Shown here piece by piece: positions 1-5,981 of a DNA stretch of 9,049 nucleotides (position 1 is its first letter; each line of letters begins with the position of its first letter). Under the pieces are notes generated by a model that was not told the DNA's origin, made no database searches, and worked only from the letters and a program-made list of their open reading frames with translations. Where the stretch lies: positions 10,184 through 19,232 of the forward strand of contig DCHG01000064.1 in the NCBI GenBank assembly GCA_002315595.1. The letters are read 5' to 3'. The position numbers were made by a program, and so were the translations under genes. Source of the stretch: Clostridiales bacterium UBA1758 (GTDB taxonomy: Bacteria; Bacillota; Clostridia; Oscillospirales; UBA1758).

Positions 1-846
1 AACAAAAACGACTTCGTTCTGTGGTTTACCAAGTCTAAATTCGAGGATCAGGCGCTCAAATGGGATTCTCCGTGGGGCGTCGGCTACCCGGGCTGGCATA
101 TCGAATGTTCCGGCATTTCGATGAAACATTTGGGCGAAAATCTCGACCTTCACTGTGGCGGTATCGACAATGCTTTCCCGCACCATACCAATGAAATCGC
201 GCAATCCGAAGCGTTTCTCGGTCATCCGTGGTGCTCACATTGGATGCACGTCTACCACCTCAACACGACTTCGGGGAAGATGAGCAAGTCGTCGGGCGAG
301 TTTTTGACCGTTTCTTTGCTCGAAGAAAAAGGTTACGATCCTCTTGTTTACCGTTTTTTCTGCCTGCAAAGCCATTATCGCAAGACGCTCGTGTTCTCGT
401 ATGAAAATCTCGATAACGCCGCGGTCGCATATAATAAGGTCGTTGCAAGGATCGCAACATTGAAAAAAGACGGCGAAATTGATGCGGTCGCCCTTGCGAA
501 TATGAAAAAGGGATTTACAGATGCGTTGGATAACGACCTCAACACTTCGCTTGCGATCACCGCACTGTACGATGCGCTGAAATTCGACACCAATGACGCG
601 ACCAGGCTTGCCGCGGTTGCAGATTTTGATACCGTCCTCGGTCTTGGCCTGATCACCGCCGCCGAAAAGGCGGGTAAGCCTTCGGACGATGAATGTGATC
701 CCGAAATCGACGCACTCGTATCTCAACGCACGGAAGCAAAAAAGGCAAAAAACTGGGCGGAAGCCGACAGAATTCGCGATGAATTGAAAGCCCGCGGTAT
801 AATCGTCGAAGACACCGCACAGGGCCCGAAATGGCATAGAGTATGA
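1..846 (+). CDS. cysS: Cysteinyl-tRNA synthetase, C-terminal part (5' end outside window)
   Basis: This class I enzyme charges tRNA-Cys with cysteine in the cytoplasm. The open frame runs in from the window edge and gives 281 residues. The family is about 460-470 residues long, so roughly the first 180, including the HIGH motif, lie upstream. Visible hallmarks are WDSPWG, the Zn-ligand Cys in WHIECS (codon 106-108), the FPHH-x-NE Zn-ligand region (181-195) and the ATP-binding KMSKS loop (277-291). A helical anticodon-recognition part follows and ends with the family-typical AEADRIRDEL and GIIVEDT. The ATG at 121 is an internal Met, not the start, because family motifs continue upstream of it in the same frame. 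An intrinsic terminator follows the stop codon. No truncation or frameshift is visible apart from the window edge. Confidence 0.97.
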   Translation, partial: NKNDFVLWFTKSKFEDQALKWDSPWGVGYPGWHIECSGISMKHLGENLDLHCGGIDNAFPHHTNEIAQSEAFLGHPWCSHWMHVYHLNTTSGKMSKSSGEFLTVSLLEEKGYDPLVYRFFCLQSHYRKTLVFSYENLDNAAVAYNKVVARIATLKKDGEIDAVALANMKKGFTDALDNDLNTSLAITALYDALKFDTNDATRLAAVADFDTVLGLGLITAAEKAGKPSDDECDPEIDALVSQRTEAKKAKNWAEADRIRDELKARGIIVEDTAQGPKWHRV

Positions 847-851
847 TTTTG

Positions 852-880
852 CGAACCGTCCGAAAAGGGCGGTTCGTTTT
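852..880 (+). terminator. Intrinsic terminator after cysS
   Basis: A 10-bp stem (852-861 with 867-876, one G-T wobble) closes a GAAAA loop. It is followed by a short T-run at 877-880. It begins 6 nt after the cysS stop. The T-run is only four long, so termination may be incomplete. Confidence 0.75.
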
Positions 881-904
881 CCGATTATTTGTGACGGAGG
901 AAGT

Positions 905-3553
905 ATGAGATTACTTGCAATCGACGGAAACAGCCTGATCAACCGCGCATTTTACGGTGTGCGGGAACTGAATGCGCCCGATGGAACGCCGACGAACGCC
1001 GTTTACGGTTTTCTTTCGATCTGGTTCAAACTTTTCGCCGAATATCAACCCGACGCCGCCGTTGTCGCATTCGATATGCGCACCCCTACCTTCCGCCACA
1101 AAACCTATGACGGATACAAGGCGACTCGAAAGGGAATGCCCGATGAACTTGCTGTGCAAATGCCGATTTTAAAGGATGTTTTGAGTTCGCTTGGCATCAA
1201 AACGACACAGTGCGAAGGTTGGGAAGCCGACGATATTCTCGGCACGACCAGTCGGATGTGCGGCGAAACCGGCGACGAATGTTTCATCGTCACGGGCGAC
1301 CGCGATTCGTTTCAATTGGTGATGAATAACACCACAAAGGTTATTCTCGTGTCGACGCAAATGGGGCGCACCGAAACCGTAGTCGTCGACCGCGATGAAC
1401 TTGAACGAAGATACGGGTTGAGGCCGGAGCAGTTGATCGATTTGAAGGCGCTGATGGGGGATTCGTCGGATAATATTCCTGGGGTTCCCGGCATCGGTGA
1501 AAAAACCGCCCTTGAACTAATGCACACCTTCGGCGGATTGGACGCAATTTTTGAAGGATATGCCGATTTTGAACTCAAACCGAGCGTAAAAAAGAAACTC
1601 GACGCCGGAAAAGACAGTGCGTATCTGTCTAAAATGCTCGGAACCATCGACCAAAATGCCCCCGTTGATTTCAAGCCGTCGGATTGTGTTATTCAAGCCT
1701 GTAAAGAGGATGAACTTTACAATCATTTCGTTCATTTGGGCTTTAAAAACTATATTACAAAGATGAACTTAAAGCCGACAAATGTTTCGAAAAACGTTTG
1801 TATATCTGAAAAATCAATCAAAATTACTTTTGAAAATATCGAAAACATTAATTCTTTGAAATCGCTGATTTCCGATTGTAAAGCGGAAAAACTTGTCAGT
1901 TATTTTCTGACCGAAGACGCGGAAGCAATGGCGATCGTCGTCGATCAAAAGGGATATTTGGTACTTGCTAAGGATTTTTCGCTTGAAGATTTTGAAAAAT
2001 TCGTCGAAGAATTTATGAATGAAGAAATCTCGAAAAGCGGCTATAATTTCAAGCCGCTGATCCTCGACAGAATGAACCGTCACCTTCCGTTCGGCGGCTT
2101 TGTTTTCGATATTTATCTAGGCGCTTATCTGCTTGATCCGACGGATTCCACCGGTTACCCATTGGACGCTCTTGCCGCGAAGTACGGCTTAACGCCACCG
2201 GATATGGAAATCCTTTCGACGCCGGGTGCGTTCGGTGCGTTATCGGATGCCAACGGTGCGATTGAAGAATTGAAAAATGCCGCAACCGCCGTCGCTTCAC
2301 TGGAAAAGATCATCCGTCAACGGCTGAACGACCTTGGAATGATGCAATTGTATTGTGATGTCGAGTTGCCGCTGACCGAAGTTTTGGCGTCGATGCAGCA
2401 TGAAGGCATGGCGGTTGACCGCGAAAAATTGCAGGAATTTTCAGCATCTTTGGGCGTAAAGATCTCCGAAATCGAAGGTCAAATTTACGATCTTGCAGGT
2501 GAAAAATTCAATATTTTGTCGCCCAAACAACTTTCCGAAATCCTTTTTATTAAACTCGGTCTGCCACCGGTCAAAAAGACCAAAAGCGGCTATTCCACCG
2601 ATAACGATGTGATGGAAAAACTGATTGGTAGTCACGAAATCATTGAGCCGTTGATCGAATATCGCAAACTTTCGAAATTACGTTCGACCTATGCCGACGG
2701 TCTGCAACGGTTTATTTCAGCCGATGGACGCATCCATTCAACCTTTCATCAGGCGGTGACTGCCACCGGCAGGATCAGTTCCGCTGAACCGAACCTTCAA
2801 AACATCCCGATCCGTCAGGAACTCGGCAGTGAGATCCGTCGGATGTTCGTTCCACGGGAACATTTTGTCTTCGTTGACGCGGACTATTCGCAAATCGAAT
2901 TGCGTGTGCTTGCGCATATTTCGGACGATCCCGTGATGAAAAACGCCTTCATTTCCGGCGAAGACATTCACCGTTCCACCGCTTCACAGGTGTTCGGTGT
3001 CTCACCCAAAGATGTCACGTCCGTAATGAGATCCCGTGCAAAAGCGGTCAATTTCGGCATAGTTTACGGAATTTCGGAACATTCTTTATCCGAAGACATC
3101 GGCGTCGGATACGGCGAAGCCAAGCAGTATATGGAAAATTATCTGTCCAAATTCAGCGGTGTGCGCGATTATATGGACCGCGTGAAGGAGCAGGCGAGGG
3201 CGGACGGCTTTGTAACTACCTTGATGGGACGCCGCCGCAATCTGCCGGAACTCAAAAGTTCGAATTTCAACATCCGCGCTTTTGGCGAACGCGTCGCACT
3301 GAACACACCGATTCAAGGCACCGCCGCCGATATTATCAAGGTCGCAATGGTCGATATTTATCGAAAATTGCGTGAAAAACGCTCGAAAATCGTCCTTCAA
3401 GTGCATGACGAAATCATCGTCGAAGCCGCCCCGGAAGAACTGGTCGAGGTGATGAAGATCGTCACCGAAAGCATGGAAGGTGCGATGAAACTTTCCGTCC
3501 CACTTCGTGCCGACGCTTCCTGTGGCAAAAACTGGTTTGAGGCGAAAAAGTAA
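905..3553 (+). CDS. polA: DNA polymerase I, proofreading motifs apparently lost
   Basis: This is a family A polymerase of 882 residues acting in Okazaki-fragment processing and excision repair. Residues 1 to about 290 form the 5' nuclease (FEN-like) domain: IDGNS with Asp7, EADDILG (107-113), TGDRDS (130-135), and GDSSDNIPGVPGIGEKTA (185-202). Residues about 300-480 are a 3'-5' exonuclease-like fold. There the paired acids of motif I are missing near 331-345, and the Exo III Tyr/Asp are absent near 455-470, although FD at 401-402 remains. This resembles Taq and Bacillus stearothermophilus Pol I. The polymerase domain has TGRISSAEPNLQNIP (621-635), motif A DYSQIE (Asp660), motif B with Lys713, Phe717 and Tyr721, and motif C HDE (834-836). 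All catalytic residues are present. The GGAGGA sequence at 896-901 supports the ATG at 905. Base composition drops in GC across the exonuclease-like region (about 1760-2050). It is the first gene of the run to tsaD. Confidence 0.98.
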   Translation: MRLLAIDGNSLINRAFYGVRELNAPDGTPTNAVYGFLSIWFKLFAEYQPDAAVVAFDMRTPTFRHKTYDGYKATRKGMPDELAVQMPILKDVLSSLGIKTTQCEGWEADDILGTTSRMCGETGDECFIVTGDRDSFQLVMNNTTKVILVSTQMGRTETVVVDRDELERRYGLRPEQLIDLKALMGDSSDNIPGVPGIGEKTALELMHTFGGLDAIFEGYADFELKPSVKKKLDAGKDSAYLSKMLGTIDQNAPVDFKPSDCVIQACKEDELYNHFVHLGFKNYITKMNLKPTNVSKNVCISEKSIKITFENIENINSLKSLISDCKAEKLVSYFLTEDAEAMAIVVDQKGYLVLAKDFSLEDFEKFVEEFMNEEISKSGYNFKPLILDRMNRHLPFGGFVFDIYLGAYLLDPTDSTGYPLDALAAKYGLTPPDMEILSTPGAFGALSDANGAIEELKNAATAVASLEKIIRQRLNDLGMMQLYCDVELPLTEVLASMQHEGMAVDREKLQEFSASLGVKISEIEGQIYDLAGEKFNILSPKQLSEILFIKLGLPPVKKTKSGYSTDNDVMEKLIGSHEIIEPLIEYRKLSKLRSTYADGLQRFISADGRIHSTFHQAVTATGRISSAEPNLQNIPIRQELGSEIRRMFVPREHFVFVDADYSQIELRVLAHISDDPVMKNAFISGEDIHRSTASQVFGVSPKDVTSVMRSRAKAVNFGIVYGISEHSLSEDIGVGYGEAKQYMENYLSKFSGVRDYMDRVKEQARADGFVTTLMGRRRNLPELKSSNFNIRAFGERVALNTPIQGTAADIIKVAMVDIYRKLREKRSKIVLQVHDEIIVEAAPEELVEVMKIVTESMEGAMKLSVPLRADASCGKNWFEAKK

Positions 3554-3581
3554 ATTCAGTCACTTTTTTAAGGTTAAAATA

Positions 3582-4010
3582 ATGAATAACATCATTTTTG
3601 TCTGCACGGGCAACACTTGTCGAAGCCCGATGGCAGAGGTCATTTTTAACGAAAAAGCCGCCCGTTCAGGCGTTAATGCACACGCAATCTCCCGCGGAAT
3701 TTTCGCGTCCGGTTACGGCGCGTCAACGGGATCGGCGGAAGCCGTCATCCGTTACGGATGTTCGCTCGACGAGCATCAGCCGACGCAGGTCACCGAAAAC
3801 GATATGGTGACCGCCGACCGCGTTTACGGGATGACCGCCGACCATGTACGCGCACTTCGGGGTATGTTCCCGTATCACACGGACAAAATTTACTCATTTC
3901 CGAACGAAATTCCCGATCCTTTCGGCAGTCCGCAGGAGGTCTACGACATGACCGCGGAACTCATTTCCGATGGAGTGGACGCAATCATTGAGGAGTACCG
4001 ACATGGCTGA
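3582..4010 (+). CDS. Low-molecular-weight phosphatase, YwlE-like (probable protein-arginine phosphatase)
   Basis: This is a 142-residue cytoplasmic phosphatase of the LMW-PTP fold, a normal length for the family. The N-terminus carries the CX5R P-loop as CTGNTCRSP, with nucleophile Cys8, Thr12 and Arg14. The general-acid Asp is in DPFG (Asp112). In Bacillus subtilis YwlE, the Thr at the position of Thr12 is linked to phospho-arginine specificity, and tyrosine-specific relatives usually have Ile there. DPFG also fits YwlE. I therefore infer an arginine phosphatase opposing a McsB-type kinase, but neither McsB nor ClpC is in view. The start is set at 3582 because the P-loop must sit at the extreme N-terminus. 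The in-frame GTG at 3507 would overlap polA and add an unrelated 25-residue tail. The ribosome site (AAGG, 3570-3573) is weak. The start lies 28 nt after polA, and the stop overlaps rimI by 8 nt. Confidence 0.9.
   Translation: MNNIIFVCTGNTCRSPMAEVIFNEKAARSGVNAHAISRGIFASGYGASTGSAEAVIRYGCSLDEHQPTQVTENDMVTADRVYGMTADHVRALRGMFPYHTDKIYSFPNEIPDPFGSPQEVYDMTAELISDGVDAIIEEYRHG
3991..3995 (+). promoter_or_regulatory. Ribosome binding site of rimI, inside the phosphatase gene
   Basis: AGGAG lies 7 nt before the ATG at 4003, within the last codons of the phosphatase gene. It selects 4003 over the in-frame upstream ATG at 3970 and suggests translational coupling. Confidence 0.75.
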
Positions 4011-4449
4011 ACTGATCTGCCGTAAACTGGAAGAAAGTGACGCAACCGCCATGAGCGCACTGGAAAAGGTCTGCTTTTCCGATCCGTGGTCGGACGGGAT
4101 GATCCATAATTCGCTCACGGGGGAATTTGAAACCTATTACGGTCTGTTTGACGGCGACCGTTTGGTTGCTTATGCCGGGATGTACGTCGTTTTTGAGGAT
4201 GCCGACATCACGAATGTCGCCGTCGATCCCGACTATCGCCGTGCCGGTCTCGGCGCGAAATTGTTGGAAATCCTTGTCGAACTAGCGAGGATAAGCAACT
4301 GTGCCGACATCGGTTTAGAGGTGCGAAAAAGCAATCTTCCGGCGATCGCACTGTATCGAAAGTTCGGTTTTAAAGAGGTCGGAATTCGTCCGAATTATTA
4401 TGAAAATCCGCGTGAAGACGCAATTTTGATGACATTGGAGTTAAATTAA
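4003..4449 (+). CDS. rimI: Ribosomal protein S18-alanine N-acetyltransferase (GNAT family)
   Basis: This 148-residue GNAT enzyme is, by family, the acetyl-CoA-dependent acetyltransferase of the N-terminal Ala of ribosomal protein S18. Seen in the protein: the RimI-typical CFSDPWS near the N-terminus (24-30), the core strand NVAVDPDYR, the acetyl-CoA pyrophosphate loop RRAGLG (79-84), GLEVRKSN with Glu106 (the likely general base), and ALYRKFGF with the likely catalytic Tyr118. The C-terminal NYYENPREDAILM is also characteristic. The ATG at 4003 is chosen for its ribosome site and because the family begins a few residues before the first strand. The gene overlaps the phosphatase by 8 nt, and its TAA shares one base with the tsaD ATG. 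The rimI-tsaD pair is a common bacterial arrangement, which supports the name over a generic GNAT call. The real substrate is not shown by the sequence. Confidence 0.92.
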   Translation: MAELICRKLEESDATAMSALEKVCFSDPWSDGMIHNSLTGEFETYYGLFDGDRLVAYAGMYVVFEDADITNVAVDPDYRRAGLGAKLLEILVELARISNCADIGLEVRKSNLPAIALYRKFGFKEVGIRPNYYENPREDAILMTLELN

Positions 4450-5459
4450 TGCTGATTTTATCCTTTGAATCCTCCTGTGACGAAACCTCTGTTGCCGTCG
4501 TCCGTGACGGGCGAGAGGTGTTGTCGAATATCGTCCGAACGCAGACGGAACACGCGGAATTCGGCGGCGTTGTGCCGGAACTTGCTTCGCGTGCGCATAT
4601 CGAGGCGATCACGGTCTTGGCGCAAAAGGCGATCAGTGAGGCGGGTATCACCATATCTGACATTGACGCGGTCGCATCCACGACCGCACCGGGGCTGATC
4701 GGCGCCGTTCTTGTCGGGTTGAGTTTTGCAAAGGCGACCGCATTTGCGCTGAATGTACCCTTTGTGCCGGTGCATCATGTCCGCGGGCACATCGCCGCAA
4801 ATTACATCGCGTTTCCCGAACTCAAACCGCCGTTTTTCAGCCTGATGACATCCGGCGGCAACACGTTGTTTGTCGATGTAGCGGATTACACGGTTTTTAA
4901 CGTCCTCGGCGGCACCCGTGACGATGCAGCTGGTGAAACCTTTGACAAGGTTGCCCGTGTGCTGGGGCTCGGTTATCCGGGTGGTGCACCCCTTGACCGC
5001 CTTGCAACGACCGGCGACGACCATGCCTACAAATTGCCACAAGTTTCCGTGTCAACGGGCGATCTCGATGTCAGTTTTTCGGGGCTGAAAACCGCCGTTG
5101 TAAACCTCGTTCACAACGCTGAACAAAAGGGCGAACAACTCGATCTTCCGGGGCTTGCGGCGTCGTTTGAAGCCGCCGTGTCCGATATGCTCGTACCGAG
5201 GGCGGTGGAAGCCGCCAAGCGTTCCTGCCGAAAAACGATGGTGGTTGCCGGCGGTGTTGCGGCGAATTCCCGCATCCGCGCCGACCTTTTCCGCGCCTGC
5301 GAAAACGAGGGCATCGAATTACTGCTTCTGCCGTTGTCGCTTTGCGGTGACAATGCCGCAATGATCGGGGCGCAGGGATATTATGAATTTCTCGCGGGTA
5401 ATATCGGCGACCTCACCCAAAACGGCTACCCGACCATGGACATCTCGCAATCGTTCTAA
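4449..5459 (+). CDS. tsaD: tRNA N6-threonylcarbamoyladenosine transferase subunit TsaD
   Basis: TsaD (Kae1/YgjD family) transfers the threonylcarbamoyl group to A37 of ANN-decoding tRNAs, working with TsaB and TsaE in bacteria. The protein is 336 residues, full length for the family. It opens with the ASKHA-fold strand ILSFESSCDETSVAVV. It carries the metal-binding HHVRGH (His110 and His114), SGGNT (135-139), GTRDDAAGETFDKVAR, the YPGG turn, SFSGLKTAV, VVAGGVAANSR and the final metal ligand in CGDNAAMIGAQG (Asp301). All expected metal and substrate residues are present. The start codon overlaps the rimI stop by one base (TAATG), indicating translational coupling. tsaB and tsaE, often beside tsaD, are absent here and must be elsewhere. 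It is the last gene before a strong terminator. Confidence 0.98.
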   Translation: MLILSFESSCDETSVAVVRDGREVLSNIVRTQTEHAEFGGVVPELASRAHIEAITVLAQKAISEAGITISDIDAVASTTAPGLIGAVLVGLSFAKATAFALNVPFVPVHHVRGHIAANYIAFPELKPPFFSLMTSGGNTLFVDVADYTVFNVLGGTRDDAAGETFDKVARVLGLGYPGGAPLDRLATTGDDHAYKLPQVSVSTGDLDVSFSGLKTAVVNLVHNAEQKGEQLDLPGLAASFEAAVSDMLVPRAVEAAKRSCRKTMVVAGGVAANSRIRADLFRACENEGIELLLLPLSLCGDNAAMIGAQGYYEFLAGNIGDLTQNGYPTMDISQSF

Positions 5460-5468
5460 CATTTACCG

Positions 5469-5500
5469 CCTTCTCCGATTATTTCGGGGAAGGTTTTTTT
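5469..5500 (+). terminator. Strong intrinsic terminator after tsaD
   Basis: A 10-bp stem (5469-5478 with 5484-5493, one G-T wobble) with a TTATT loop is followed directly by seven T residues at 5494-5500. It starts 10 nt after the tsaD stop and closes the polA-tsaD run. Confidence 0.93.
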
Positions 5501-5593
5501 ATTCTTTTTTTCGATGAAATTTCGTCTTTTTTGTATTTTTTGAGCGTTTTCGTTTTTTCGGAATGTATATTTTGATTTATGAAAACTTTTACA

Positions 5594-5608
5594 TCTGTGA
5601 AAGATGTG
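5594..5608 (+). repeat. 15-bp direct repeat, copy 1
   Basis: TCTGTGAAAGATGTG is identical to the copy at 5696-5710, 102 bp downstream. It contains two overlapping-phase TGTG cores. The following sequence makes TGTGGAAAT (5605-5613), a degenerate DnaA-box-like site on the minus strand. Confidence 0.85.
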
Positions 5609-5685
5609 GAAATATGCCGTTTACGACAAAGGAAATATTAGGTCGAAAATCCGTAAAACCCTAGAAATACAAGGCTTTCAACGGT

Positions 5686-5694
5686 TGTGGATAA
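5686..5694 (-). promoter_or_regulatory. Perfect DnaA box
   Basis: TGTGGATAA is the exact reverse complement of the DnaA consensus TTATCCACA. It is followed in the same orientation by TGTGAAAGA (5698-5706) and TGTGTAAAA (5707-5715), which are weaker matches. Binding is inferred from the motif only. Confidence 0.6.
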
Positions 5695-5695
5695 C

Positions 5696-5710
5696 TCTGT
5701 GAAAGATGTG
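5696..5710 (+). repeat. 15-bp direct repeat, copy 2
   Basis: This is the same 15 bases as 5594-5608, placed one base after the perfect DnaA box. The flanking bases differ, so the identity is limited to exactly 15 bp. Confidence 0.85.
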
Positions 5711-5854
5711 TAAAACTCATTGTAGAAACGAAATAATCACTGATTTATGTCTACCGAAACGCCGTATTCAATATCTTAATATCGGTTTCAAAAGAAGCAA
5801 AAAAAGGGGAAAACAACGCATTATTCTCTTATTTTGGTTTCGGCACTACTTATC

Positions 5855-5872
5855 GAATATTGAACAATATTC
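5855..5872. promoter_or_regulatory. 18-bp palindrome, candidate operator
   Basis: GAATATTG-AA-CAATATTC is a perfect 8-bp inverted repeat with a 2-nt centre. It lies 43 nt before the -35 element of the following promoter. Its size and position suit a dimeric regulator, and I do not recognise the regulator. Confidence 0.45.
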
Positions 5873-5915
5873 ATAAAATGAATAACGCGTTTACAAATAG
5901 TAATCGCATCCGTAA

Positions 5916-5944
5916 TTGACAGAAATCTGCGAATAATTTATAAT
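5916..5944 (+). promoter_or_regulatory. Consensus sigma-A promoter of the dehydrogenase operon
   Basis: TTGACA (5916-5921), a 17-nt spacer and TATAAT (5939-5944) match the housekeeping consensus exactly. The expected transcript start is near 5951, giving a leader of about 30 nt. The -10 element sits inside an inverted repeat (AATTTATA at 5935-5942, TATAAATT at 5948-5955), which could be an operator or simply reflect AT-richness. Confidence 0.88.
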
Positions 5945-5967
5945 ATTTATAAATTCAATCGAATGAT

Positions 5968-5973
5968 AGGAAG
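5968..5973 (+). promoter_or_regulatory. Ribosome binding site of the dehydrogenase gene
   Basis: AGGAAG lies 8 nt before the ATG at 5982. The in-frame GTG at 5973 overlaps this site, so ATG 5982 is the better start. Confidence 0.75.
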
Positions 5974-5981
5974 TGTATCAC

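Larger units (their letters stand above)
5501..5981. other. AT-rich non-coding region between tsaD and the dehydrogenase gene
   Basis: These 481 bases hold no convincing gene. The longest reading frame I followed, at 5579-5641, is 20 codons with no ribosome site. In order they contain: successive T-tracts (to about 5558), a 15-bp direct repeat with a perfect DnaA box and related sites (5594-5715), an 18-bp palindrome (5855-5872), a consensus promoter (5916-5944), and the ribosome site of the next gene. I do not recognise a riboswitch or a known small RNA. Confidence 0.8.

Noticed and set aside
235..942. Long minus-strand open frame of 235 codons across cysS and into polA
   Set aside because: It lies antisense to clearly recognisable CysS motifs, has no recognisable domain, and crosses a terminator and the polA start. 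It is a codon-bias shadow.
3507..3581. Upstream GTG start for the phosphatase
   Set aside because: It would overlap the end of polA and place 25 unrelated residues before a P-loop that belongs at the extreme N-terminus.
5579..5641. 20-codon open frame (starting MKTFTSVKD) in the intergenic region
   Set aside because: It has no ribosome site, lies inside the repeat region, and is of chance length.
5754..5843. Inverted CCGAAAC / GTTTCGG pair about 76 nt apart
   Set aside because: The arms are only 7 bp, widely spaced and not extended by flanking pairing. Likely chance.
5501..5981. Chromosomal replication origin
   Set aside because: There is only one perfect DnaA box, no dnaA or dnaN, and genes on both sides run in the same direction. 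Kept only as a DnaA-box cluster finding.
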